Below the pieces are notes generated by a model. It saw only the letters and a list, made by a program, of their open reading frames with translations. It did not search any database and had not been told where the DNA came from. Both the position numbers and the translations under genes were made by a program. From Chelydra serpentina (lineage: Eukaryota; Chordata; Testudines; Chelydridae): 64,000 nucleotides of DNA. Positions within the stretch are counted from its first letter, which is position 1; each line of letters opens with the position of its first letter. Positions 1 to 11,055 of this stretch are shown here, piece by piece. The stretch covers positions 124,001 to 188,000 of the forward strand of contig JBAIAC010000217.1 in NCBI GenBank assembly GCA_037349315.1. Reading direction: 5' to 3'.

Positions 1-225
1 TTGGTGTCAAATGGAAAAGGAGCATTGTTGAATCTTTCAGTAAACCATGCAGAAAAAGACAAGGATTGCGCCAAGCCCAGTGTGTTGTTCCCCCATTGCA
101 ATCTCTCCCTGGGTGTAGAGCTGAGCTGCAAAACTTTAACAAGCCTGCACTGAGCATGTGCAAACTCAGTTGGTTCAAAGGCTTTTGTGACATGGTGTAC
201 CTCACAATGGCACCCTGTAACCCCC
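1..225. other. unassigned sequence
   Basis: No gene, clear repeat or RNA is recognised in this stretch before the CR1 fragment begins. Confidence 0.5.
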
Positions 226-1245
226 ACATTCATAGAATCATAGAACTGGAAGGGACCTCGAGAGGTCATCTAGTCCTAGGGTGACCAGATGTCCCGATTT
301 TATAGGGACAGTCCTGATTTTTGGGTCTTTTTCTTATATAGGTTCCTATTACCCCCCATCCCCGGTCCCGATTTTTCACATTTGCTGTCTGGTCACCCTA
401 TCTAGTCCAGTCCCCTGCACTCAAGGCAGGATTAAGTATTATCTAGACCATCCCTGACAGGGGTTTGTCCAACCTGCTCTTAAAAGTCCCCAAAGATGGA
501 GATTCCACAACCTCCCTAGGAAATTTATTCCAGTGCTTAACCACCCTGACAGTTAGGAAGTTTTTCCTAGTGTCCAACCTAAACCACCCTCGCTGCAATT
601 TAAGCCCATTGCTTCTTGTCCTATCCTCAGAGGTTAAGAAGAAGATTTTTTCTCCCTCCTCCTTGTAACAATCTTTTATGTACTTGAAAGCTGTTATCAT
701 GTCCCCTCTCAGTCTTCTTTTCTCCAGACTAAACAAACCCAATCTTCCCTCATAGCTCATGTTTTCTAGACGTTTAATCATTTTTGTTGCTCTTCTCTGG
801 GCTTTCTCCAATTTCTCCACATCTTTCCTGAAATGTGGTGCCTGGAACTGGACACAATACTCCAGCCGAGGCCTAATCAGCGTGGAGTAGAGCGGAAGAA
901 TCACTTCTCGTGTCTTGCTTACAACACTCCTGCTAATACGTCCCAGAACGATGTTTGCTTTTTTTGCAACAGCGTTACACTGTTGACTCATATTTAGCTT
1001 GTGATCCACTCTGACCCCCAGATCCCTTTCCTCAGTACTCCTTCCTAGGCAGTCGTTTCCCTGTTTGTATGTGTGCAACCGATCGTTCCTTCCTAAGGGT
1101 AGTACTTTGCATTTGTCCTTATTGAATTTCATCCTATTTACTTCAGACCATTTCTCTGGTTTGTCCAGATCATTTTGAATTTTAATCCTGTCCCCCAAAG
1201 CACTCGCAACCCCTCCCCGCTTGGTATCGTCCGCAAACTTCATCA
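226..1245 (-). mobile_element. CR1 LINE 3' part with open RT C-terminal frame
   Basis: On the minus strand, 443-1246 is an unbroken frame of 267 codons. It starts at the reverse-transcriptase catalytic region (FADD near its start) and carries the usual CR1 C-terminal blocks: LNMSQQC, the LIRPRLEYC block, a KLEKAQRRATKMI-like block and [17 protein letters not shown]. The 3' tail (complement of the 'gacctcgagaggtcatctag' type end) reaches about 226. The 5' half (endonuclease and RT N-terminus) is absent, the usual 5' truncation of CR1. The tail is interrupted by a MITE at 277-400. The family is clear; it is not a host gene. Confidence 0.9.
277..400. mobile_element. hAT-like MITE with 8-bp target duplication
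   Basis: A 124-bp element begins TAGGGTGACCAG and ends with the inverted CTGGTCACCCTA. It is flanked by the identical 8-bp repeat TCTAGTCC at 269-276 and 401-408, and it splits a CR1 tail whose sequence resumes after it. An 8-bp duplication is the hallmark of hAT transposons. No coding capacity. Confidence 0.88.
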
Positions 1246-1253
1246 TTCACATA

Positions 1254-2244
1254 TGGTTGTGATATTTTATAACGACACATGCCATGTAAGGTATCACATG
1301 AAAGGTCATGATCTGCTGGAACCCGCTGTTCTATCCAAATATGTATATCATTCGTGGGAATACAGGTATGAGGTTTTGCTGTATGGTTGTCACTGAAATA
1401 TGCTGTAAGTTTGCTAGTGACATACAAAGGACCCTCGCCCAGGAGGATGCTCCTCGACCATTAATCAGTAGGGCAGTTGTAATCAAAGGATTTGCAGTTC
1501 TATGATAGTCCACACAATGGGGGTTTACCGGATCACTGTGAAGCAGCAAAGCTCACGGGGACATGACCGGGCAAGTGTCTCCCAGACACATGGATTGAGG
1601 GTATAAAATAAGGAACAGTTGCTTGCAGCATGTCTTGGCCTTTCTCCTTCCCCACCTATGCTAGAAGCAACTGGAATGCTGAGAAGATGAAGATCATCGG
1701 AAGAGACCGGCCCAGGCTTAAGGGGAAACCTGTGTATTAAGAACTGTAACATCGAGTCGGGTGAGAAAATTGCTGATCCAAATACTGCCTAGTGTAAGAA
1801 GGTTTAAGATTTAGATTGTGCGTTATTCTCTTTTTTTCTTTGGTAACTTTCTCTGATTTTTCTTATGCCTACCACTTGTAATCGCATAAAACCTATCTTT
1901 CTGTAGTTAATAAATCTGTTTTTATGCTTTACTTAAAGCAGGATGTTTTGGTGGAAGTGCTGGGGAAACCGCAGCTCATGTACAAAGGCCGGTGCATGTC
2001 CTGTCCACACTGAGGGAGGGGCAGATTGGGTTATGAACTTACACTGGCCAGGCTTCCGACCAGGGCAGGAGGGTACAGCCCTGGGGTCTGAGGCTGGGGA
2101 GCTGCGGGGAATTGTCTGGAGCCTCTCGATTGTTATCTCATGAGTGGCTGAGAGAAGCATTCATGTAACTCGACTGGGTGTGTCCCTGCTTGTGGATGTC
2201 TGTGTAAATGCAGGACCTGGAGGGGTTTGCAGCTTGTCACAGCA
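1254..2244 (+). mobile_element. possible solo LTR
   Basis: The stretch starts TG and ends CA (TGGTTGTGATA ... TGTCACAGCA). It holds a TATA-like box (GTATAAAATA at 1601-1610) and, 300 bp downstream, an AATAAA at 1909-1914 after a T-rich stretch, the order expected of an LTR with U3, R and U5. I see no clear target-site duplication and no internal retroviral region, so the ends are uncertain. It follows directly on the CR1 fragment. Confidence 0.35.
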
Positions 2245-2250
2245 TCTCAG

Positions 2251-2872
2251 GCCAGGTCTACACTGGGTGGGGGGGTCGACCTAAGATGCACAACTAGTGA
2301 TGCAGAGACTCACCAGCGTGGCGCCTGCTGCTGGCTGTCTGGGAATTAGCTCTTGGCACCAGTCTTGGAGCGCCCTCTGCAGGCCGGTGTCTCACCTGTC
2401 GCTGGCCCCCGTGTCCCTCCCGGACCCAGGTGCCCTTTGCCCTGGGGTTCTGCCTCAGAAGGACCCCCACACTCTGGGTCTCCCCTCCCAAGGGAATCCC
2501 CAACCCTCTATCCCCACCTTGTCTCAGTCTATAGCTACTGCCAGTCACCATCTAGCCCCGGCTCACTGGGGCAGACGGCAGTCTGATATGGCCACTCATC
2601 ATTGGCAAGGCGGGGTAGGACCAGCTGCTTCTGCCTAACCCTGGGCTGCACCTTTGCAACCCTAAGTACCTCTGTAGGCCTTGCACAAGGCCCTGCAGCC
2701 TGGGGGGTGGCCAGGCTGGAGCTCCCCAGCTCCTCTTGCCCTATTCCCCAGCCGTGCTCTGCCTCAGGTACCCTGTCTCTCCGGCAGCTCTCTAGACATG
2801 ATAAATCGACCCCCGAAAGATCGATTACTACCCGCCAATCCAGCGGGTAGTGTAGACGTGGCCACAGTGTGA
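2251..2872. mobile_element. MITE split by an LTR-family fragment
   Basis: The two ends (GGCCAGGTCTACAC and GTGTAGACGTGGCC) are inverted repeats of the same MITE type seen whole at 7673-7925. Between them, about 2300-2793, is GC-rich sequence of the solo-LTR family found at 3140, 14297, 21576 and 30780 (shared block TGTCTGGGAATTAGCTCT). This is a nested insertion; the exact inner ends were not resolved. Confidence 0.6.
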
Positions 2873-3139
2873 GAGGGAGCCTGGATGAGAGGGACAGAGG
2901 GCTCAGCAGTACCCCAGTTCGGTTTGCACTCTGGGGAACCTGTCCCACTGGGGATCTGGTCCCATTGACTCCAATGGAGCTACGGCTCATTGACACCAGC
3001 TGGGGGTCTGGTCCCAGGTAGCTAGAAGAGCAATTTAAATCAGTAAAGGCGATCAGAGGACGGTGTAAGAAAACGTAGGGGAAATTAGCCACCCTACCCC
3101 CTGCCCTTCAGCACAAACCCTGGATCTCCTCTATCCCAT

Positions 3140-3810
3140 TGTAGCGATGCGGGACTCGCCCACGCGGCCCCGCCTGCTGGCTGTCTGGGAATTAGCTCTT
3201 TCCAGCTCCGGAGCGCCCTCTGCAGGCCGGTGTATTGCCGTCGCTGGCCTCCGTGTCCCTCCCGGTGCCCCTCTATCTGCTCCTGGGGTGCTGCCCCCTG
3301 GCAGTGCCCCCACACTCTGGGTCTCCCCTCCCCGGGGAACCCCCCACCCTCTATCCCCACCTCACCTCAGTGGTTACTGCCAGTCACCAGCTAGCCCCTG
3401 TTCCCTGGGGCAGACTGCAGTGTAAAAGCCACTCATCATGGGCAAGAGGGGTTTGGACCTGCTGCCTTTGCCTAACCCCCGGACTGCACCTCTGCAGCCC
3501 CAGTACCTTTCATAGGCCTTGCACCAGGCCTGCAGCCTGGGGAGTTGCCAGGCGGGAGCTCCCCAGCTCCTCTCGCCTTTCCCCTGCCCTGCTCGGTTGC
3601 CTGCACCCTAAGCTCCCAGGCAGCTCGGTCCTTCTCCCTCTAAAGCTGGAGGGAAAGTGTCTGACCCAGCTCCTCCCCGAGCCCTTATAACAGGGCCAGG
3701 TGTGGCTGCTTCCCCAATCAGCCTATTCTTACTGGCTCTCAGCCCCAGCCCTCCCCAAGGGCTGGCTTTTAACCCTTTCAGGGCCAGAGCGGGGTGACTG
3801 CCCCGCTACA
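3140..3810 (-). mobile_element. solo LTR of GC-rich family
   Basis: The element runs TGTAGCG ... CCGCTACA and is homologous to the better-defined LTRs at 30780 and 21576. Read on the minus strand it begins TGTAGCGGGG and meets a TATAAG-type box within the first 150 bases. The flanks (CCCAT / CCCCTT) do not give a perfect target duplication, so it is an older copy. Confidence 0.6.
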
Positions 3811-3959
3811 CCCCTTAAACAGCCTTAAACAGCACCTCCGATTTTGTTCCAGAATATTCAATTCAATTCAAAACGTATTGGGTGTGGGCTAATTGCCTCA
3901 GGGGGTCTGAGCACCTGTGAGTGTCTCTGTGGCCGTGTACCCTGCTGGAGGGACTGGGC

Positions 3960-4102
3960 CCTGATCTGTGTGTGTGTGTGTATGTGTGTCCCCCGGCTGG
4001 AGGGGTTGTACCTTGCTCTGTGTGTGTGTGTGTGTCCCTGCTGCCCCCTGCTAGAGGAGCCTGCTCTGTGTGTGTATGTGTGTGTGAATGTTTATGGATA
4101 TG

Positions 4103-4139
<37 letters not shown>

Positions 4140-4390
4140 TTTATGGATATGGTGTGTGTGTGTGTGTGTGTGTGTGAATGTTTATGGATATGGTGTGTGT
4201 GTGTGTGTGTCCCTGCTGCCCCCTGCTGGAGGAGCCTGCTCTGTGTGTGTATGTGTGTGTGAATGTTTATGGATATGGGGTGTGTGTGTGTGTGTGTGTC
4301 CCTGCTGCCCCCTGCTGGAGGAGCCTGCTCTGTGTGTATGTGTGTGTGAATGTTTATGGATATGGGGTGTGTGTGTGTGTGCGCGCGCAT
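3960..4390. repeat. composite minisatellite with (TG)n tracts
   Basis: A module beginning CCCTGCTGCCCCCTGCTGGA, followed by (TG)n and GAATGTTTATGGATATGG, recurs about three to five times with varying TG lengths. The long open frames on both strands here are products of the repeat and are not genes. Confidence 0.85.
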
Positions 4391-4403
4391 GAGATGCATG
4401 CAT

Positions 4404-4800
4404 TAGGGCTGTTGATTATTCGCTGTTAACTCACGCGATTAACAAAAAAAATAATCGCAATTAAAAAAATGAATCGCAGTTTTAATCGCACTGTTAAACA
4501 ATCGAATACCAATTGAAATGTATTAAATATTTTGGATGTTTTTCTACATTTTCATACATATTGTATTCAGTGTTGTAATTGAAATCAAAGTGTATATTAT
4601 TTTGATTATAAATATTTGCACTGTAAAAATGATAAAAGAAATAGTATTTTTCACTTCCCCTCAGACAAGTACCGTAGTGCAATCTCTTTGTTGTGTAAGT
4701 GCAACTTACAAATGTAGATTTTGTTGTTGTTATGTAACTGCACTCAAAGCTAACCGAAAGAGGTTTTTCTTTCAGTATAGGAATGTCACCGCCTTGAACA
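4404..4800. mobile_element. AT-rich DNA-transposon-like fragment
   Basis: It begins with GGGCTGTTGATTATTCG and runs of ATTAAC / AATCGC words in both orientations (CGCGATTAAC, AATCGCAATTAA, TTTTAATCGC). These resemble a widespread non-autonomous vertebrate DNA transposon. The right end is not resolved. Confidence 0.45.
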
Positions 4801-4913
4801 ACCTTAAATATAGCTGCGTCTATACTGGGTTCACGGCTGTGTCAGATGTGGAGCGTGTTCTTTTCATACCTCTTATTGCTATGCCAGCGAAACTTTGCAG
4901 TGTACACCTGGCC

Positions 4914-5160
4914 ATAGAATTTAAGGCCAGATGGGACCCCTAGATCATCTATCTGACCTCCTGCATCTCACAGGCCACTAAGCACCACGCCAGCATCCAG
5001 AATTAGACCAAAGCATTACAGCCCTCAGGAGAGCAAACTGTTGTGTGCCACAGGCAGAGAATAGGAGGGTCTGAGGTGCACCAATGCCTGAGGCCCCTGC
5101 AATGGCAGGGAATTGATACCCATGTGATCCTAGCTGGTGGAACTCCTTGCCACTGGATAT
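4914..5160 (-). mobile_element. CR1-type 3' fragment
   Basis: Sequence such as AGATCATCTATCTGACCTCC is the complement of a CR1-like 3' end. No coding part remains. Confidence 0.5.
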
Positions 5161-5334
5161 TACCAAGGAGCTAAGATCTCAGCAGGATAAGGAGAACCGG
5201 TGTCCATAGTAAAGTGGAATAATACCCACACTTCTGGGAAGCAGCTTTAAACTCTCATACTTCAGGGTGTAAACAGCCTATTAAGGGCTGTTTCAAGAGG
5301 ACTTGTGATCAGTTGTTCTCCATGTCCACTGCAG

Positions 5335-5605
5335 GTAGGACAAGCAATAATGGGCATGAGCTGCGGTGAGGGAGATTTAGGTTCGATAGTAGGAAAAAAA
5401 TTCTAGCTATGGGGTAGTGAAACTCTGGAATAGGCTTCCGGGGGAGGTTGTGGCATCCCTGTCATTGGTGTTTCTGAAGAGCAGGTTGGACAAACACCTG
5501 TCAAGGCTAGTCTAGGTTGACTTGGTCCTGCCTCAGCACCGGGGCTGGACTTGATGACTTCTCGAGGGCCCGTCCAGCCCTTCATGGCTCTGACTCTGTG
5601 ATCTC
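5335..5605 (+). mobile_element. CR1-type 3' end
   Basis: The order 'TTAGGTTCGATAGTAGGAAA', 'GTGAAACTCTGGAATAGGCT', 'CTGGACTTGATGACTTCTCG' is that of the CR1 ORF2 end and 3' UTR on the plus strand. It belongs to a different subfamily from the 41.7 kb copy. Confidence 0.7.
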
Positions 5606-6079
5606 AATCTCAGGAAGAAATTTCCACGACGGGTAGTTGAGTTCATAGCAGCCCACTGCAGCTCTCCTGGGATCCACTGCTGCTGGGCCGTGCCTGAGGC
5701 GAGAGGACCTCGGGGCTGATCCAGGCGATGTGTCTCAGAAGTGGAGTGGATGGCAGAGGGGAGATGGGGCGAGGGCACAGGGGAGCATCAGGTCATACAA
5801 ATCCATTGTCTGCAAACATTCCAGGTCTTGGGACGCTTTTATCTTCGTCAAACCTTCAGTCAACCAATAAACAATGCGATGGGAAATGCTGTGAGTTGCT
5901 TCACTCTTCTTAGCTGGCAGCACAGTGACCAGGAGGGTGACAAGTAGGGCCTTGACTCTATTGTGAAAGGACAGAGGGATTGCCAGACTGGATCAGAAGC
6001 TCATGTCCAGAGGCAGGCACCAGCTGCTTCCCAGGTTGGTACAAGCCGCCCTGCAATAGCGGCCATCTCGACTATCTCT

Positions 6080-6600
6080 TGCTATATCTCGATACAGCTC
6101 AGCTTTAGTACGGCTTTTGATATCGTCTCACACGGCCTTGTCATAAACAGCAGCCTAGAGGAGCCTAGTATAAGGTGTGCTCACAATTGGTTGGAAAAGC
6201 CTACTCAGAGAGTAGTTATCAGTGGTTCACAGTCCTGCTGGAAGGGCATAACGAGTGGGGTCCTGCAGGGATCAGTTCTGGGTCTGGTTCTGTTCAATAT
6301 CTTCATCAGTGATTTAGATGACGGCATAGAGAGTACAATTATACAAATATACCAAGCTGGGAGGGGTTGCAAGTGCTTTGTAGGATAGGATGAAAATTCA
6401 AAATGATCTGGACAAACTGGAGGAATGGTCTGAAATAACAAGGATGAAATTCAAGAAGGACAAATGCAAAGTACTCCACTTATAAAGGAACAATCAATTG
6501 CACACATACAATGGGAAAGGACTGGCTAGGAAGGAGAACTGCAGAAAGGGATCTGGGAGTTAGAACGGATCACAAACTAAATATGAGTCAACAATAATAT
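6080..6600 (+). mobile_element. CR1 RT fragment, decayed
   Basis: The frame at 5963-6388 enters CR1 reverse transcriptase: [20 protein letters not shown], then [18 protein letters not shown]. After a frameshift and stops the later blocks remain recognisable at DNA level to the LNMSQQ region near 6595, where the homology stops. Confidence 0.75.
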
Positions 6601-7672
6601 GAGCCCCTTAACCTCTCTCTGAAATCAAACATTGGAGCTAATAGTTAAGGGAATTTTAAATTCACTCCATCTGAGGAGAGAGGAGGCAAGGGGAGCCAGG
6701 GAACCTGAACCAATATAGAAGAAAGGGAAGGGTTTAATTAGTTAATATAGAATCTGAGAGAAAGTGAGAGAGAGAGAGAGAGGGGGGGGGAATGGTACAA
6801 TTTTGACATTTTTGAAGATGGCCCAAAGGCCAAAACAGATACTTCAAAACCCCTGACTCAGGCAAATTGCCAGTGAAATGACCTGAGTAAAAACTAGGAC
6901 TGGTCAAATGGACCAATAATTTTTCAGTTAATATTGACTTGAATAAAAAAATGAATAAAGGAGGGCTGTGCTTTTGTCCATTTCGTGTTCACTTTCATCA
7001 GGTATCTAGTGAACTAATTTACTATCAGCAATGTTAGTGGAAATGATAAAGTGTACGCAAAGATGACAGAATATTGGAGGAAAGCAAATTTTGAATGAGT
7101 AAATGTAAATATTCACACCAGAAACCTGATGCCAAATGATATGATCGTCTAGGGCACAATGCAGCAAAAACCATCCCTCTTCAGCAAAATGTAAGACTAT
7201 CCTTAAGTTCCTTAGACTTTAGTGAACCCTCGTGCTTTGCAGAGTAGGGATGGTTTGCTGAACCCGGGACACCATCAAGACGGAATTCTTATCTGTCCAA
7301 TCAATTCTAACCAGGGCAGCGCAAATATCAAATGTCAGTTACTCACATTGAATAGCTCCCCGCCAAGAATTGTTTTGTTGCAATTATTTGGAAAATAACT
7401 CTGAATAGTGAATACGTTTCTGAAAAGTGAGGCATGCTCACAGATAATTCACCAATAGAAAAAGATACAGATATGTTACCTTCTGTGCATAATTTGCTCA
7501 GCACTGCTACAGACATTCAAAACTGAGCACTATCTTCACAGCGGTGGTTCTACCCCTTCCATGGTTCTGGCCATTTGTAACCCAGCGGGCCAGTTATTCA
7601 GAGGGGAATAGGCCGCACCCCATGTAGGAGTGTAGTTTGGAGTACTAGACCCCTGAGCACCAGGGAGTCTTA
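6600..7672. other. AT-rich unassigned stretch
   Basis: Apart from a (GA)n tract at 6764-6782 I see no gene or defined element here. Open frames are short and without recognisable domains. Confidence 0.5.
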
Positions 7673-7925
7673 GCCCTGGTCTACATTGCGGGGTGGGGGG
7701 GAATCGACCTAAGATACGCAACTTCAGCTATGAGAATAGTGTAGCTGAAGTCGACGTATCTTAGGTCGATCCTCACGGCGCGGGGTCAACTGCCGCCGTT
7801 CCCCCATCAACTCCGCTTCCGCCTCTCGCCGCGGTGGAGTACAGGAGTCGACGGCAGAGCGATCGGGGATCAATTTATCACGATAGATCAATCACTACCC
7901 GCCAATGTGTAATGTAGACGTACCC
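7673..7925. mobile_element. PIF/Harbinger-like MITE with TTA duplication
   Basis: A 253-bp element has inverted ends (GCCCTGGTCTACAT / ATGTAGACGTACCC) and is flanked by TTA at 7670-7672 and 7926-7928. It contains an internal palindrome around the GCTGAAG words at 7740. A 3-bp TWA duplication is typical of PIF/Harbinger elements. Confidence 0.7.
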
Positions 7926-7928
7926 TTA

Positions 7929-8814
7929 GGAGGCAATCTGCCCCTTTCAGCAGAAAATGACTGTGAAGATGAAAAAAACCAACCATATAATTTCTAGTAA
8001 CTTTTTTAGCAGAAAACATTTGATTTTTTTGATCAAAATATCAACATTCTGAAAAACGAATATGTCAGCCAAAAGCTGCTGACGGCTGAATATTTTTGGC
8101 TGCAAACTGGGAAATCTTTGGGTTTTCAATGAAAATGTTCAGTTTTCACATTTTCAGCATTCTGGTGAAAAATCAGAAATGTTCTAGGAAAGCAGACCTT
8201 TTCTGTGAAATGTTTTGTTTTTTCAAAAACTTCGTTTTTTATTTAAAAAAAAAGTTTTGATGGACAAATTTTGGTCAGCCCTTCTCCCAGCATTCCCTCC
8301 GGAATTTCACAGCCCTGCATATCCCCTGTCTATACATGTTGTGTGCATTGCACAATCAAGACTTGGTGGGAAAGAAGAGACCCTAACCACCCCTCCTTGC
8401 TTAGCAACAAAATGGAGCTCAGCATCTAGACCTGTATTTGCATTTGGGGAGGAATGCATTAGGGTTTCCAAAGGGACTTAAGGGATTTAGGCACCTGAAT
8501 CACTTTGAATTGGGTGCCAAATTTCCATAGGATCCCCACCAAAAGCCCAGCTTTCATGACTGCTCTTTCCTTTCTGTGCCTTAAAATAAAGATTTCCATC
8601 TGATACCAATCCTTTCCCAACAAATTGCGCTAAAAGAAAATACTAGAAAGAACCAAATTTAACTATAGAGGAAACAGTTTCGTCCATTTAATTGGAGTGA
8701 TTTTAAACAAGGTTGGTTGCTGTATTGGAAGCTCTACCAGGGAGCATGTGCCCCCCGGTCCCCTCACACCCCTGACCTGCCCGTTGCAGGGAATGGACCC
8801 CCTGTCTGCCCTCA
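7929..8814. other. unassigned, AT-rich
   Basis: The left part is rich in TTTT/GAAAA words resembling hAT-type MITE debris. No gene is supported. Confidence 0.4.
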
Positions 8815-9939
8815 TGTGAGGGGACTGTTATCCCCTTACTAACACTCAGTGGGCATGGTTTAGTGGCTAGCTCCCAGTACCAAAAGGGGGAGGGTCGATG
8901 GGCAATCAGGACCCTGAGACTGACAGTCCCCAGGAACAATGGGGAGAGGCCAACGTTCCAGGTCAGCCTGATTGACAGGGCAGGCCGGCGAATCAGGGAG
9001 TCAGGAGGCCAGGGGGGGTCCCGTCTTCCATGCGAGCTGGAATTGCCTGAGTCAGACAGAGTGGGGCCGAGCTAAGGAGAGGGCAGGGGCCCGAGCTGAG
9101 CTGGGCCAGATCCAGAGGGGCCAGGGCAGCAGCCCAGGGAGCTGGAGGCAGAGCAGCAGCAGCCGTGCTGAGGCAGAGGAGCTGGAGCTGAGGCAGAGGG
9201 TGGAGCTGAGGCTGGAGCAGTCCGGAGCCGGGTGCGGTGAGCAGCTGGGGAGAGCGAGGGGGACCCTGGGCAGTGAGCCCAGCGCAGGGAGACGCCTCAG
9301 CCAAGAGGCCCTGCAGGCCAGACGTGCAGGGGGATCTAAACCCCGACGGGGTGGGGGCGACGCTGGGAAAAAGGGTCCTGCCACCCAGAGCCTGCGAGCG
9401 TGTGGCCACCGCCAGAGCAAGTGTCCAAGCCACAGCGTCCCTGCAGCACAGCCAGGGCCTGAGACCTACAAAGAACAGACTGACCTGCCCTGACATTGCA
9501 GAGACACTGGTTGTGATGTTCCCTGCCATAGAGCCGGGTGACGTGTTTCCTTTAACCTTCCCCATGTTTCCTTATTCCTTTTAAAATTAATTGTTAATTA
9601 AATAATTTGCATTTGCTTTAAATCGTATGCAACGATCAGTGGGTCAGGGAAGCATCCAGTGCAGAGACAGTACCCCGGAGTGGGGACACCCTAGCCCCTG
9701 ACCTAGGTGACCACAGCAAGGTTGGGGGTCGAACCCCCCAGGAATCCTGGGCCCAGCCTTGTTGGGGTTACGAGGACTCTGCCAGACAGGAGAGTGCAAG
9801 GGGAGCCCTCGAGGGCAGGGAGGCCTCTGGGTAAAGTAAGTGGGAGCGAGGACTCAGATCCTTTTGTTAGCCCATTTCACCGGGGTAGTGCAGAAGCAAG
9901 GAAAGTTCCCCACAATAGCGGGACCATTCCCCCGCTTAC
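8815..9939 (+). mobile_element. possible LTR-derived region
   Basis: The stretch starts TGTGAGGGGACTG and ends CCCCGCTTACA. It holds a GC-rich leader-like section (about 9060-9360) with purine-rich imperfect repeats of GAGCTGGAG/GAGGCAGAG type, followed by an AT-rich part with TTAAAATTAATTG. This composition fits an LTR or LTR-element leader, but no target duplication is seen. The overlapping open frames on both strands (8972-9565) reflect high GC. Confidence 0.3.
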
Positions 9940-10689
9940 AATAGGGATACATTCTGCTTAATAGAGACACAAGTACCAAAAATGCTGATGAAGAGGATGC
10001 ATTCACCCACTGCGGAGAAGAAATGAGTTATTTTACATGTTGTGAAATTTGACATTTTTTCTCTTGAAGAAACAAACGGATAAAATAAAAAAAACCTTAA
10101 AATGAATCAGTGTTTCATTTCTTAATAGCTTATTTCGGACAGCTCTTTTCCTATATGGCCCATTGTTAATCTGGACAGCTGGTTATTTAGGGGAATAAAT
10201 GCTATGTCCATCAGGATGTCTCACTTATAATGGGATTTTATATAAACCTAGGGCTTTAATATATTTGCTTGAAATATTTCCAACTGTCATGTAATCCTAT
10301 TGCTGACCATCCTGAACCTAAGATAAGCAAAATCGGAACAACAGGTGACTACTTGCCCTCTTTGGGAGTCCGATTCTGCCGTATAATTGATGAGAATCAA
10401 GAATCTTGAAGCATTGGCCATTAAATGGTCAACTAAAGATGATGTCCAGCAATACATAACCTTCTCTACCTATACAGCCTCCTTCCCGTAATAGAATTTG
10501 ATGCCAAGATATTATCTGATTCTGCCACCCTTATTCACAGAACACAGGCGCTTCAGGCATAAAACCCTACTTAATAGGCAGCACACTAGTGTCTATATTA
10601 GCTGCAGTAATTACAGAATTGTTATTATAAAACATTCTCTACATCATAGTGTCCCAACTGGCAGAGAGGCCAATAGATAGGAAGATATC
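9940..10689. other. unassigned stretch
   Basis: I see no gene or defined repeat here. Confidence 0.45.
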
Positions 10690-11055
10690 ACTTGATCACA
10701 GACAGTCTTCAAGTATATACATGAGAAAAAGATTTCTGATAGTAGGGGGCTCCTTAATTTAGGATTAAAAAATCATGAGATCTATAGCCTGGAATCTGAA
10801 GATGGACAAATTCAGACTAGAAATAAGGTGCGTGTTTTTAACAGTGAGGGTAGTTAACACTTGGAACAAATTACCCAGGAATGTGATGAATTTTCTATCA
10901 CTAAAATGGGACCGGATGTCTTTCTCAAAGAGAAGCTACAGCTCAACCAGAAGTTATCAGCTTGATGCAAAAATTGCTGGGAGAGGTCTGCTGGGCTTTC
11001 ATGCAGATCAGAGTAGATGATCTCAACAGTCCCTTCTGGCCTTGAAATGTAGGAA
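10690..11055 (+). mobile_element. CR1-type 3' fragment
   Basis: The sequence retains the CR1 C-terminal order: a degenerate RLEIR block, VFLTVRVVNTWNKLP, then 'TAGATGATCTCAACAGTCCC' and 'TTCTGGCCTTGAAATG' of the 3' UTR. Confidence 0.7.

Noticed and set aside
3844..4429. Cys/Val-rich and His/Thr-rich long frames
   Set aside because: Products of the (TG)n minisatellite read in different frames.
8972..9565. Overlapping frames of 173 and 190 codons on opposite strands
   Set aside because: GC-rich, low-complexity sequence with no domain and no splice signals.
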